From Beutenbergia cavernae DSM 12333 (GTDB lineage Bacteria > Actinomycetota > Actinomycetes > Actinomycetales > Beutenbergiaceae), in NCBI RefSeq assembly GCF_000023105.1, contig NC_012669.1, forward strand, positions 1,054,001 to 1,118,000: DNA of 64,000 nucleotides, given 5' to 3'. This document shows, piece after piece, positions 43,731 to 52,978 of this stretch (positions within the stretch are counted from its first letter, which is position 1; every line of letters begins with the position of its first letter). The translations under genes and the position numbers were made by a program. The notes beneath the pieces are model-generated. The model made no database searches. It was not told the origin of the DNA and worked only from the letters and a program-made list of their open reading frames with translations.

Positions 43731-44291
43731 TCACGGCGCCCCGAGGATCGGTGCCGCTGGCGCCCACGCGACCTCGACCACGTCCGTGAGGTCGTCCGGC
43801 CCCGCCACGATGGCCAGCGCTCCCTCGCGTGTGCTGACGAACGCGGCACACCCGTCGACCCGGGCGACGGCGCGCCGCTGCGGCGAGTCGCCGACGTCGA
43901 GCTCCGCGCCCTCGGCGAGCTCCCACGCATGGTCGACGACGGTGCCGCTCACCGCGTTGAGCAGCGTCTCGCCGGCGCGGCGCGTCAGGGCGTCGGCAAG
44001 GTGCTGCCGGAGCAGGAACACGACTCCGATCCGGTGCGCAGCGACGGCGAACATCGTCTCCACGGCGATGACGCCGGGCACGAGCATCGCCTCGTAGCAG
44101 CGCCGCACGCCGAGCGTCTCCTGCTGCTCCACGCCGTCGACGACGTCGGGCCCGAGGAACGAGTCCTCGAGGAGGTTGAGGACGAGCCAGTCGGGCCCGG
44201 CGAGATGTGCCGCGGGAACGGTGAACCGCGCGCAGAGGTCCTGCACGCGGCGCCGGTCGTCGTCGGCGTCCGCTCCGGATCTGGCCTGCAC
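43731..44291 (-). CDS. Hypothetical protein, unknown
   Basis: 186 residues from a GTG preceded on the minus strand by GGAGGCGAGG. No membrane helix or signal peptide is obvious. It contains DWLVLNLLEDSFLGPDVVDGV, VPGVIAVETMFAVAAHRIG and WELAEGAELDVGDSPQRR, a mixed alpha/beta composition. I do not recognise a family. It converges with the sugar dehydrogenase gene with an 11-base gap and is divergent from the MMPL gene. Coding bias (GC-rich third positions) supports it as real. Confidence 0.55.
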   Translation of the reverse strand: MQARSGADADDDRRRVQDLCARFTVPAAHLAGPDWLVLNLLEDSFLGPDVVDGVEQQETLGVRRCYEAMLVPGVIAVETMFAVAAHRIGVVFLLRQHLADALTRRAGETLLNAVSGTVVDHAWELAEGAELDVGDSPQRRAVARVDGCAAFVSTREGALAIVAGPDDLTDVVEVAWAPAAPILGAP

Positions 44292-44312
44292 CCTCGCCTC
44301 CGGCCGGGCCGT

Positions 44313-44334
44313 CGCGGCACGCCGACGTGCCGCG
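44313..44334. repeat. Perfect 8-base inverted repeat in divergent gap
   Basis: CGCGGCAC (44313-44320) and GTGCCGCG (44327-44334) with a six-base loop, in the 179-base gap between the unknown minus-strand gene and the MMPL gene. It could be an operator or an RNA hairpin in the leader of the minus-strand gene. The rest of this gap holds a TAGGCT and TAACCT stretch near 44422-44440 and little else recognisable. Confidence 0.4.
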
Positions 44335-44470
44335 GGTGCCGACCATCATCCCGTGCGACGCGCCGTCACGAAAGGGCATGCTTGCTCCTCCGACCGCGTC
44401 GCGGCAGAGCCCCCGAACCAGCTAGGCTCCTCTCTAACCTGGTGTGCAAGTAACGAAGCGAAGGATTTCT

Positions 44471-46568
44471 GTGGCTCTCATCGCGCGTCTCGTCAGCGGA
44501 GCTCGCGCCAGCTGGCTCGTCATCGTCGCCGGACTGCTGCTGACCGGGGCGGTGTTCGCTCTCACCCCGGCGTCGGAGTCAGAGGCGTACCCCGAGTCCG
44601 GACTCCCGGAGGACGTGGAGTCCGCCCGGGTAGCCGAGCTTCTCGAAGGCTTCCCGTCAGCCGAGACGACCGTCGCCGTCGTCGTCTACTCGAGCGACGA
44701 CCCCCCTCGACGAGGGCCTCCTGGTCGACCGCGCTGCCGCCCTCGCCGACCTCTCGACGACGCCCCAGGCTGTCGTCCCGCAGCCGTCCGAGGACTCCAC
44801 GGCCGCGCTCGTCGCCGTCCCGCTCGAGGCCGCGGCCGTGGAGGAGGACCTCTCCGGGACAGCGGACGAGCTCCGGACGACGGCCTCGGACGGCGTTCCG
44901 GAGGGTGTCGACGTCTACCTCACGGGTGCCGTCGGATTCCAGGACGACATCACGAACGCCTTCGCCGGAGCTGACGTCCGCCTGCTCGTCATCACCGCGA
45001 GCATCGTGGCCCTGCTCCTCATCGTCACCTACCGCAGCCCGGTCCTCTGGCTCGTGCCGCTCGCCGTCGTCGGGACCGCCGACGGCATCGCGCGCGTCGG
45101 CGCCGTCGCCGCGGCAGAGGCGCTCGGGTTCATTGTGGACGCCTCGATCGGCGGGATCCTCTCGGTGCTGGTCTTCGGGGCAGGCACGAACTACGCGCTC
45201 CTGCTCGTCGCGCGCTACCGCGAGGAGCTGCACCGCACCGACGACCGCTTCGAGGCCATGGGGGTCGCCGTCCGGCGCGCCGGGCCGGCGATCCTGGCGA
45301 GCGGGAGCACCGTCATCCTCAGCCTGCTCGCCCTGATGCTGGCGGACCTCGGGGGGACGAGGGCGCTGGGCGTCACCTGCGCGATCGGCATCGCGGTCGC
45401 CATGCTCTTCGCCCTCACCGTGCTCCCGGCGGCGCTCGTCGTGTGCGGGCGCGGGCTGTTCTGGCCGTTCGTCCCCCGGGTCGTCGACGGCGCCGACGAG
45501 AAGGGCGGCGTGTGGGACCGCATCGCACGGTCCGTCGCGCGCCGGCCCGCGCTCGTGGCCACGGTCGCCGGACTCGGAGTGGCGGTCCTGGGTCTTGGCC
45601 TCGTCGGGTCGAGCGTCGGGCTGTCGCAGACGCAGCAGCTCGTCGGCGACCCGGAGTCCGTGCAGGGCCAGGAGGTCATCGAGGAGAACTTCTCGCCCGG
45701 CACGACGTCTCGCACGACGGTTCTCGCACCCGACGCCGCGGCCGACGACGCCCTCGCCGTCGCCGAGTCCGTTCCCGGCGTCATCGACCCAGCTCCCGGA
45801 GAGAGTGCCGACGGGTGGACGCAGATCACGCTCGCCGTCGACGCCGCACCCCAGAGCGACGAGGCGTTCGCGGTGATCACCGACCTGCGCGAGGCCTATG
45901 CAGGGGCGCCGGAGCCGACGTCGGACTCTCTCGTCGGCGGTCCCGACGCCACGGCGCTCGACACGACGACGACGGCGGAGCGCGACCAGCGCACCGTGAT
46001 CCCGGTGATCTTCGGCATCGTCTTCCTGATCCTCGTGGTGCTCCTGCGCGCGCTCGTCGCGCCGGTGCTGCTCATCGCGACGGTGCTGCTCACGTACGTC
46101 GGGAGCATGGGCCTGGGGAGCCTCGTGTTCCGGTACGTCCTGGACATCCCGGCGTTCGACACGACAGTCGTGCTCTACGCGTTCCTGTTCCTCGTGGCGC
46201 TCGGGGTGGACTACAACATCTTCCTCGTCACGCGGGCGCGCGAGGAGGCGCGCGCGAGCGGCACGCGGGAGGGCATGATCCGCGCGGTGAGCTCCACCGG
46301 TGGCGTGATCACGAGCGCCGGAATCCTGCTCGCCGCCGTGTTCGCCGTCCTGGGCGTGCTGCCCGTGATCGCGCTGCTGCAGATCGGGATCATCGTGTGC
46401 GTCGGCGTGCTGCTCGACACGCTCGTGGTCCGCACGCTGCTCGTCCCGGCCCTGGCCGGGGTTCTCGGCGAGCGGTTCTGGTGGCCGGGCCGGGTCGGCG
46501 AGCGCGGGTCTGGGCGGGAGGGACGCGTGGGAGCCCACGCGATGGCCGAGGGCTCAGCGGGTCGGTGA
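44471..46568 (+). pseudogene. MMPL-family transporter, frameshifted
   Basis: GTG 44471 (AAGGA at 44461-44465) begins VALIARLVSGARASWLVIV, a normal MmpL N-terminus. The frame breaks at a run of six C (44701-44706) after VAVVVYSSDDP; removing one C restores LDEGLLVDRAAALADL and continuity to 46568, giving 698 residues, the usual length. The C-terminal part has the RND-like helices and a mid-membrane GAGTNYALLLVARYREE and later GVDYNIFLVTRAREE, the two proton-relay motifs. MMPL proteins export lipids or small hydrophobic molecules. Because the homopolymer is only one base too long, this may be a real recent mutation, phase variation or a sequencing error. It lies beside marR, idi and a prenyl synthase, as in corynebacterial carotenoid loci. 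Confidence 0.8.
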
Positions 46569-47165
46569 CGAAGGCGGCTGTGCGCCGTGCTGGTCCGGAC
46601 CCGCGTCGGGTGCGTCCGCGGTCGTCGGGGGATCGTCGCCGCTGAGGTCGCGCAGGAACCGGACGACCGTCTCCCGCTCGTCGGGAGTGAGGCGTGCCGC
46701 GGCCTCGAACCGCCGGGCGTGGGTGCGCCCGACCGTGTCGCGGACCTGTTCGTGCGTGCTCTGCGTGATGGTGACGACGAGCGCGCGCCGGTCGGTCGGG
46801 TGCGGGCCCCGCTCCACGTGGCCGGCGGCCGAGAGGCGGTCCAGCAGCTTCGTGGTCGCCGCCGACGAGATGTTGAGGTGCTCGGCCAGCATCCCGGGCG
46901 TCACGGCGATGCCCTGGTTCTTCGCGGCGACGAGGAAGCGCAGGGCGCGCATGTCCGTCTCGCCGAGCTTCATGTGGTCACGCGAGGCGAGGCTGATCCG
47001 CTGCTCGGTCTCCCGCCAGCCGCGGATCGCCGTCAGCACGCGGACGACCTGGGTGATCTCGGCCTCGTCCATCCCGGCATGGCTCACGACCTCCTGCCCT
47101 GGGTCGATCACACGCGGATCGAGCAGGGCGGAGGGAGGGATGTCGTCGCGGCGGCCGTCAGCCAT
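46554..47165 (-). CDS. MarR-family regulator, CrtR-like by context
   Basis: 203 residues. Winged-helix motifs: GETDMRALRFLVAAKNQG, TPGMLAEHLNISSAATTKLLDRL and the wing GHVERGPHPTDRRALVVTIT. The C-terminus is a Pro/Asp-rich tail. It is divergent from idi, and a perfect 17-base palindrome lies between them at 47206-47222. In Corynebacterium glutamicum the MarR protein CrtR sits beside crtE and an MMPL gene and represses isoprenoid genes with GGPP as effector; the same gene set here suggests a similar job. Its last 15 bases overlap the converging MMPL gene. Confidence 0.88.
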   Translation of the reverse strand: MADGRRDDIPPSALLDPRVIDPGQEVVSHAGMDEAEITQVVRVLTAIRGWRETEQRISLASRDHMKLGETDMRALRFLVAAKNQGIAVTPGMLAEHLNISSAATTKLLDRLSAAGHVERGPHPTDRRALVVTITQSTHEQVRDTVGRTHARRFEAAARLTPDERETVVRFLRDLSGDDPPTTADAPDAGPDQHGAQPPSSPTR

Positions 47166-47205
47166 GTCGGTAGCGTAGCCAGTCGGCTAAATGCATACTT
47201 GTCTA

Positions 47206-47222
47206 CTAACTCGCTCAGTTAG
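47206..47222. promoter_or_regulatory. Perfect palindrome, likely MarR operator for marR/idi
   Basis: CTAACT-cgctc-AGTTAG, six-base arms with a five-base centre, in the 61-base marR-idi gap and ending five bases before ATG 47227. A MarR dimer bound here would block both promoters. CTAAC and CAAGTA half-motifs also occur near 44434-44452 before the MMPL gene and in this gap, hinting at a second, weaker site. Confidence 0.65.
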
Positions 47223-47226
47223 ATAG

Positions 47227-47802
47227 ATGGGATGCCACGTGGCCACAGACGACGACGTCGTCCTCCTCGACGCGACCGGCGCACCCTCGGGGTCGGCTCC
47301 TCGGAGCGCGGTGCACGGTGCGGCGACCCCGCTCCATCTGGCCTTCTCGTGCCACGTCCAGGACGCCGCGGGGCGCGTGCTCGTGACCCGGCGCGCGCTG
47401 GGCAAGCGGACGTGGCCCGGCGTCTGGACCAACGCCGTCTGCGGGCACCCCCGTCCGGGTGAGCGCGTGGGCGACGCGGTGGTCCGGCGCGCCCGTGAGG
47501 AGCTCGGGGCGCATCTCGGGGGCCTACGACTCGTGCTGCCGGAGTTCCGCTATCGCGCGGTGGACGCCTCCGGCGTGGTCGAGAACGAGGTCTGCCCGGT
47601 GTACGTCGCACGGCTCGAGGGCGACCTGCGCCCGGACCCCGCCGAGGTGATGGAGGTGACCTGGGCCGAGCCCACGGAGCTCGGCGAGGCGATCCGGCTC
47701 GCGCCGTGGGCGTTCAGCCCGTGGCTCGTGCTCCAGGCGCGGGAGCTGGAGCTCCTGGGCGGGAGGGTCGACGTCGGCGCGTCGGCGGGTGGTCGCTCGT
47801 GA
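47227..47802 (+). CDS. idi: Isopentenyl-diphosphate delta-isomerase, type I
   Basis: 191 residues from ATG 47227; GTG 47239 is an alternative that places the start nearer the conserved VVLLDATGAPSG. The Nudix core has LHLAFSCHVQDAAGRVLVT, WPGVWTNAVCGHPRPGE with the catalytic Cys and metal His, and VENEVCPVYVA with the second catalytic Glu. It interconverts IPP and DMAPP, supplying the prenyl synthase encoded next (GTGA overlap at 47799-47802). The MarR palindrome sits directly before the start, so repression by the divergent regulator is likely. Confidence 0.93.
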   Translation: MGCHVATDDDVVLLDATGAPSGSAPRSAVHGAATPLHLAFSCHVQDAAGRVLVTRRALGKRTWPGVWTNAVCGHPRPGERVGDAVVRRAREELGAHLGGLRLVLPEFRYRAVDASGVVENEVCPVYVARLEGDLRPDPAEVMEVTWAEPTELGEAIRLAPWAFSPWLVLQARELELLGGRVDVGASAGGRS

Positions 47803-48899
47803 CGGCGGCGGCGCCCTCGTTGACCGGGTCGGTGGATCTCGCGGCGGTCGAGGCTCACCTGGACGGTGCCCTCGCCGAGCGGGCGGCGCTGACGTCCGAC
47901 GGCGGCGCAGCGGTCGGGAGCTGGTGGCGTGCCGTGCGCGAGGCCTGTCGCGGCGGGAAGCGCGTGCGCCCTGCGCTGGTGCTCGCGGCGTTCCACGGGC
48001 TGCGCGACGACGCCGGCCCCGGTCACGAGGAGGGCGATCCCGACGGCGGCGCGGCGGTGCAGGTGGCCGCCGCGTTCGAGCTCCTGCACGCGGCGTTCCT
48101 CCTGCACGACGACGTCATCGACGGTGATCTCGTCCGCCGGGGCCGACCGAATCTCATCGCCGAGCTCGCCGAGGCCGCGCACACGGACGGCGTCGGGTCG
48201 TCTCCCGCGCACGAGTGGGGGACGGCGGCGGCCGTGCTCGCCGGCGACGTCCTCATCCACGCCGCGCTCCATGCCGTCGCGACGGCCGACGTCCCGGCCG
48301 AGCCGCGTCGTGAGCTGCTCGAGCTCGTCGACAGGTGCCTCGTGCGGACGGTGGCCGGCGAGGTGGCCGACGTCGCCTACGCCGCGCGCGTCGAGGTTCC
48401 CCGGCTGCCCGACGTCCTGCGGATGACGAGCTGGAAGACGGCCGCCTACTCGTGCGAGGCGCCGCTCGTGGCGGGGGCGATCCTCGCCGGGGCGGCCCCG
48501 GGCGCGCGGGCGGCGCTCGCCGACGTCGGTCGAGCCGTCGGCGCCGCCTACCAGCTGCGCGACGACGTGCTGGGCACGTTCGGGGACGAGCTGGTGACGG
48601 GCAAGAGCACCTCGAGCGACCTTCGCGGCGGCAAGGTCACCGCCCTCGTCGCCTACGCGCGCCACACCGACCACGCGGCCGAGCTGGACGCCCTGCTGGC
48701 CCTTCCGGCACCGGGCGCCGCCGAGATCGAGGCGATGCGCACGGTCCTCGTGCGCAGCGGGGCGCTGGACCTCGTGGAACAGCTCATCGACGACCTGCTG
48801 CGGTCCGCGCTGGAGGCGCTCGCCGGGGCGGAGCTGCCCCCCGAGCTGCGGGAGTACCTCGGCTCCGTCGCGCGGACGGCCGCGGCGCCGCAGCGCTAG
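47799..48899 (+). CDS. Polyprenyl synthase (GGPP-synthase-like)
   Basis: 366 residues. First Asp-rich motif DDVIDGD within [20 protein letters not shown], and second [20 protein letters not shown] followed by [11 protein letters not shown], typical of actinobacterial short-chain synthases. It condenses IPP units onto DMAPP, FPP or GPP. GGPP is the likely product given the neighbourhood, but chain length is not certain. It is coupled to idi. In carotenoid clusters crtB and crtI would follow, but metG follows here instead. Confidence 0.88.
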   Translation: MTAAAPSLTGSVDLAAVEAHLDGALAERAALTSDGGAAVGSWWRAVREACRGGKRVRPALVLAAFHGLRDDAGPGHEEGDPDGGAAVQVAAAFELLHAAFLLHDDVIDGDLVRRGRPNLIAELAEAAHTDGVGSSPAHEWGTAAAVLAGDVLIHAALHAVATADVPAEPRRELLELVDRCLVRTVAGEVADVAYAARVEVPRLPDVLRMTSWKTAAYSCEAPLVAGAILAGAAPGARAALADVGRAVGAAYQLRDDVLGTFGDELVTGKSTSSDLRGGKVTALVAYARHTDHAAELDALLALPAPGAAEIEAMRTVLVRSGALDLVEQLIDDLLRSALEALAGAELPPELREYLGSVARTAAAPQR

Positions 48900-48953
48900 C
48901 CGGACGCGCACCCTGGGCGCCGCCCGGCTGCGAAGCGGGATCGTGGCGCTCAC

Positions 48954-48959
48954 TAGACT
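48954..48959 (+). promoter_or_regulatory. Candidate -10 box for leaderless metG mRNA
   Basis: TAGACT at 48954-48959, eight bases before GTG 48968, with no Shine-Dalgarno between. Fits an actinobacterial leaderless promoter. Confidence 0.45.
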
Positions 48960-48967
48960 CGGGCCCC

Positions 48968-50812
48968 GTGAGCCACATCCTCTCCGCTGTCGCCTGGCCG
49001 TACACGAACGGCCCGCGGCACATCGGTCACGTCGCCGGGTTCGGCGTTCCCTCCGACGTCTTCAGCCGGTACATGCGGATGGCGGGCCACGACGTGCTCA
49101 TGGTGTCGGGCACCGACGAGCACGGGACGCCGATCCTCGTGCTCGCCGAGCAGGAGGGGGTGACGCCGCAGGAGCTCACGGACCGTTACAACCGGGTCAT
49201 CGTCGACGACCTCGCGAACCTGGGCCTGTCCTACGACCTGTTCACCCGGACGACGACGCGCAACCACTACGCCGTCGTGCAGGAGATGTTCCGCACGGTC
49301 CACAAGAACGGCTACATGGTCGAGCAGACCACGATGGGCGCCATCTCGCCGTCGACCGGGCGCACGCTCCCGGACCGGTACATCGAGGGCACGTGTCCGA
49401 TCTGCGGCTACGACGGCGCTCGCGGCGACCAGTGCGACAACTGCGGCAACCAGCTCGACGCCGTCGACCTCATCAACCCACGGAGCCGGATCAACGGCGA
49501 GAAGCCGACGTTCATCGAGACGCAGCACTTCTTCCTCGACCTGCCCGCCCTCGCTGACGCGCTCGGTGCGTGGTTGCGCACCCGCACGCACTGGCGCCCG
49601 AACGTCCTCAACTTCTCGCTGAACCTCCTCGACGACCTCCGTCCCCGGGCCATGACCCGCGACATCGACTGGGGCATCCCGGTCCCGCTCCCGGGCTGGG
49701 AGGACAACCCCGCCAAGCGGCTGTACGTGTGGTTCGACGCCGTCATCGGCTACCTCTCGGCGAGCATCGAGTGGGCGCGCCGCCAGGAGCTCGCCGCCGG
49801 CGGCGCTGGCACGCCGGACGCCGAGGCGTGGCGTGCGTGGTGGAACCCAACGCCCGGGCTCGACCAGCAGTCGTACTACTTCATGGGCAAGGACAACATC
49901 ACGTTCCACTCGCAGATCTGGCCGGCGGAGCTCCTCGGCTACGCGGGGAAGGGCAGCCGCGGCGGCGAGCCCGGCATCTACGGGGAGCTGAACCTCCCGA
50001 CCGAGGTGGTCTCCAGCGAGTTCCTGACGACGGAGGGCAAGCAGTTCTCGACGTCGCGCGGCGTCGTCGTCTACGTGCGGGACATGCTCGCCCGCTACCA
50101 GCCCGACGCCCTGCGCTACTTCATCGCCGTCGCCGGCCCGGAGAGCTCCGACTCCGACTTCACCTGGTCGGAGTTCAAGCGACGCACGAACGACGAGCTC
50201 GTCGCCGGCTGGGGCAACCTCGTCAACCGGACCGCGACGATGGTCCACAAGAACTTCGGTGCCGTCCCCGAGCCGGGGGAGCGCCTCGCCGTCGACGAGG
50301 CGGTGCTGGCGACGACGCGCGCCGGCTTCGCGCAGGTCGGCCGGCTCCTCGAGACGCAACGGCAGCGGGCCGCCGTCACCGAGGCGATGCGGGTCGTCGG
50401 CGAGGTCAACAAGTACGTCTCGGAGACCGAGCCGTGGAAGCTGAAGACCGACCGCGACCGGCTCGCCACCGTGCTGCACACCGCCACGCAGGCCGTGGCG
50501 GACTGCAACGTGCTCCTCGCCCCGTTCCTGCCGCACGCCGCGCAGGAGATCCACTCCGCGCTCGGCGGCACGGGAACGCTCGCGCCGCAGCCGCGCGTGG
50601 ACGAGGTGACGGATCTCGACGACGCGAGCCGCAGCTACCCGATCATCACGGGGGACTACGTGCGGGGCGAGACGCTCGCTCCCTGGGAGAGCGCCGCCGT
50701 CGTGGCCGGGACCCCGATCGAGAAGCCTTCGCCGGTCTTCACGAAGCTCGACGACGCGATCGTCGAGGAGGAGCTCGAGCGGATGCGCGCCGGCGCCGCC
50801 GAGCGGGCGTGA
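48968..50812 (+). CDS. metG: Methionyl-tRNA synthetase
   Basis: 614 residues from GTG. HIGH motif at residues 18-21 (PRHIGHVAG), a Cys-x2-Cys ... Cys-x2-Cys zinc knuckle ([18 protein letters not shown]), [27 protein letters not shown], and KQFSTS at 358-363 as the actinobacterial form of KMSKS. The anticodon-binding helices end the protein, and no C-terminal EMAP-type tRNA-binding domain is present. It charges tRNA-Met in the cytoplasm. The GTG start is placed directly before the first strand [14 protein letters not shown], and TAGACT eight bases upstream supports it. Confidence 0.96.
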   Translation: MSHILSAVAWPYTNGPRHIGHVAGFGVPSDVFSRYMRMAGHDVLMVSGTDEHGTPILVLAEQEGVTPQELTDRYNRVIVDDLANLGLSYDLFTRTTTRNHYAVVQEMFRTVHKNGYMVEQTTMGAISPSTGRTLPDRYIEGTCPICGYDGARGDQCDNCGNQLDAVDLINPRSRINGEKPTFIETQHFFLDLPALADALGAWLRTRTHWRPNVLNFSLNLLDDLRPRAMTRDIDWGIPVPLPGWEDNPAKRLYVWFDAVIGYLSASIEWARRQELAAGGAGTPDAEAWRAWWNPTPGLDQQSYYFMGKDNITFHSQIWPAELLGYAGKGSRGGEPGIYGELNLPTEVVSSEFLTTEGKQFSTSRGVVVYVRDMLARYQPDALRYFIAVAGPESSDSDFTWSEFKRRTNDELVAGWGNLVNRTATMVHKNFGAVPEPGERLAVDEAVLATTRAGFAQVGRLLETQRQRAAVTEAMRVVGEVNKYVSETEPWKLKTDRDRLATVLHTATQAVADCNVLLAPFLPHAAQEIHSALGGTGTLAPQPRVDEVTDLDDASRSYPIITGDYVRGETLAPWESAAVVAGTPIEKPSPVFTKLDDAIVEEELERMRAGAAERA

Positions 50813-50830
50813 GGACCGCGTGACGTCGTC

Positions 50831-51742
50831 GTGAGCACGAGACCGCGCGAGCGCGGCTGGCCGCCCGCGCCCGGGCCGCTGCGGGTGGCCGTCGTGGACA
50901 ACCACACGCACCTCGACGCGATCGCCGGCGTGCTCCCGGCGGGGGAGGCGGCGCCGTCCGTCGCGGACGAGCTCGCCCGCGCGGCGGCCGTCGGCGTCGA
51001 CGCCCTGGTCCAGATCGGGTGCGACCTCGACGCCGCGCCGTGGTCGGTCGACGTCGCGCGCGCGCACCGGGCCGTCGTCGCCGGCGTCGCGATCCACCCG
51101 AACGAGGCGGTGCTGCACGCGGGCGTCCGCGAGGTGGCACCCGACGGGCTGGAACCCGACCCGCAGCCGCGCCACGAGGTCGGCCTGGACGAGGCGATCG
51201 CCCGGATCGCCGACCTCGCACGGGACGCGCGGGTGCGGGTCGTGGGCGAGACAGGGCTGGACTTCTTCCGCGCCGGTGACGCGGGCCGCGCCGCGCAACG
51301 GGAGTCGTTCCGCGCGCACATCGCTCTCGCGAAGGAGCTCGGCCTGCCCCTGCAGATCCACGACCGCGACGCGCACCAGGACGTGCTCGACGTGCTGGAC
51401 GCCGACGGCGCCCCGGACGTCACCGTCTTCCACTGCTTCTCCGGCGACGCCGCGTTCGCGCGGGTCTGCGCGGAGCGGGGCTGGTACCTCTCGTTCGCCG
51501 GGCCGGTCACGTTCCGGGCGAACGACGCCCTGCGCGACGCCGTCGCGAGCGTGCCGCTGCGCCAGATCCTCGTCGAGACGGATGCGCCGTTCCTCACACC
51601 GCACCCGTACCGCGGACGTCCGAACGCCCCCTACCTGCTGCCGCACACCGTGCGGATGATCGCGCAGGTCAGGCGGGAGGAGGCGGACGACGTCGCGGCG
51701 GCCGTGGCGGCGACCTCCGCCCGGCTGTACGGCCCGTGGTGA
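50831..51742 (+). CDS. tatD: TatD-family metal-dependent deoxyribonuclease
   Basis: 303 residues. Metal ligands: NHTHLDAI near residue 24, GETGLDFFR, LQIHDRDAH, VFHCFSGD and the final ETDAPFLTPHPYRG. Family members are 3'-5' exonucleases acting on DNA, RNA or damaged ends in the cytoplasm. The first ~20 residues are a basic Pro-rich extension. Position between metG and the rpf-type genes is the conserved actinobacterial order. The 18-base gap after metG suggests co-transcription. Confidence 0.92.
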   Translation: MSTRPRERGWPPAPGPLRVAVVDNHTHLDAIAGVLPAGEAAPSVADELARAAAVGVDALVQIGCDLDAAPWSVDVARAHRAVVAGVAIHPNEAVLHAGVREVAPDGLEPDPQPRHEVGLDEAIARIADLARDARVRVVGETGLDFFRAGDAGRAAQRESFRAHIALAKELGLPLQIHDRDAHQDVLDVLDADGAPDVTVFHCFSGDAAFARVCAERGWYLSFAGPVTFRANDALRDAVASVPLRQILVETDAPFLTPHPYRGRPNAPYLLPHTVRMIAQVRREEADDVAAAVAATSARLYGPW

Positions 51743-51774
51743 GCGCGCGGGACGCCGTCGACGTTTCCGCTGAG

Positions 51775-51790
51775 GTCACGGATCGGTTAC
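51775..51790 (+). promoter_or_regulatory. GTCAC-N6-GTTAC element before the first G5 hydrolase gene
   Basis: GTCAC (51775-51779) and GTTAC (51786-51790), a direct repeat with an 11-base period. The surrounding 22 bases match the copy at 52979 except for two bases. Resembles the direct-repeat sites reported for the cell-wall response regulator MtrA; assignment is inference. A perfect palindrome GGGTCGATCGACCC follows at 51805-51818. Confidence 0.5.
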
Positions 51791-51842
51791 GGTCGAGGCT
51801 CCGTGGGTCGATCGACCCGCGTGGGAGACGGATGGAGCGCCG

Positions 51843-52922
51843 GTGACGTCAGGGATCGAGCGGGACGAGGCCGTGTTCGACGACGGCGCCGCCACCGCCG
51901 ATCCGGGCCGGCGCCTGACCCGGCGCCAGCGGCGCGAGCAGACAGCGGCCCGCGGCCGGCGTCGTGTGCGCCACGCGGTCAACGGGGCCGTCGTCCTCGC
52001 GCTCGTCGGGGGCACGGGTGCCTTCGCGCTCGTCCAGGACGACGTCGCGCCCGAGGACGTCACGTCCGCGCTGTTCGCGGCGGACGACGTCCCCGCCGAC
52101 GCCGCCGCCCTCACCCACCTCTCGCCGTGGGCCTCTCGTGGTGACGAGCGCCCCGACCTCGAGGCCGGCGAAGGCGTCGCTCTGACGATCGTCGCCGACG
52201 GCGAGACCCTCGAGCTGCGCACGGCGGCGGACACCGTCGGCGAGGCGCTCGCACAGGCGGGCATCGTCGTCGGCTGGGAGGACGAGGTCTCCGTCGAGCT
52301 GGCGTCCGCCCCCGTCGACGGCGGCGAGGTGCGGGTGGTCCGCGTCACGTACGAGTCGGTGACGGCCGAGGAGGCGACGGCGTTCGAGACCGAGGAGCGT
52401 GAGGACTCGGGTCTCGCGAGCGGGAACCGCGAGGTCGTGCAGGAGGGGGCCGACGGGCTCGCCCGCACCACCTACCGCGTGCGCTACGTCGACGGCGTCG
52501 AGGAGAGCCGCGAGATCCAGGTCCAGGCCACGCTCACCGAGCCCGTCACGGAGATCGTGCGGGTCGGCACGGGCAGCAGCGGCTCCGGCGGGACGACGTC
52601 GCCCCCGGTGGTCTACGACGGCACGGACCCGCGCGCGATCGCCCTCGAGATGGTCGCCGCGCGTGGCTGGAGCGACGCCGAGTTCCAGTGCCTCGACGCC
52701 CTGTGGACGCGCGAGAGCAACTGGAACCCGTACGCCCAGAACCCGAGCTCCGGCGCGTACGGCATCCCGCAGTCGCTGCCCGGCTCGAAGATGGCCACGG
52801 CCGGCGCCGACTGGCAGACCAACCCGGCGACCCAGATCACGTGGGGCCTGAACTACATCGCCGGCAGGTACGGCACGCCGTGCGGGGCCTGGGGTCACTC
52901 GGAGTCCGTCGGCTGGTACTGA
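51843..52922 (+). CDS. G5-domain cell-wall hydrolase with lytic-transglycosylase-like end
   Basis: 359 residues. A basic cytoplasmic segment (LTRRQRREQTAARGRRRVR) precedes one membrane helix (AVNGAVVLALVGGTGAFALV), so it is exported and probably anchored. One DUF348 unit (LRTAADTVGEALAQAGIVVG) and a G5 domain (TYRVRYVDGVEESREIQVQ) follow, then a C-terminal SLT-like domain with LWTRESNWNPYAQNPSSGAYG, Glu being the probable catalytic acid, ending GAWGHSESVGWY. It likely cleaves peptidoglycan glycan chains. GTG 51843 has GGATGGAG upstream. Its adjacent paralogue ends instead in an Rpf domain, and the two share an upstream element. Confidence 0.82.
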   Translation: MTSGIERDEAVFDDGAATADPGRRLTRRQRREQTAARGRRRVRHAVNGAVVLALVGGTGAFALVQDDVAPEDVTSALFAADDVPADAAALTHLSPWASRGDERPDLEAGEGVALTIVADGETLELRTAADTVGEALAQAGIVVGWEDEVSVELASAPVDGGEVRVVRVTYESVTAEEATAFETEEREDSGLASGNREVVQEGADGLARTTYRVRYVDGVEESREIQVQATLTEPVTEIVRVGTGSSGSGGTTSPPVVYDGTDPRAIALEMVAARGWSDAEFQCLDALWTRESNWNPYAQNPSSGAYGIPQSLPGSKMATAGADWQTNPATQITWGLNYIAGRYGTPCGAWGHSESVGWY

Positions 52923-52978
52923 CGGGCCGCATACCTCGCCGCATCGCCGGCGGTCAAGACGGCTCGCCTGGACCATAG

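Noticed and set aside
44696-44710. Programmed ribosomal frameshift in the MMPL gene
   Set aside because: A C6 run is present but there is no stimulatory structure I can identify, and family members are encoded in a single frame; mutation, phase variation or error are simpler.
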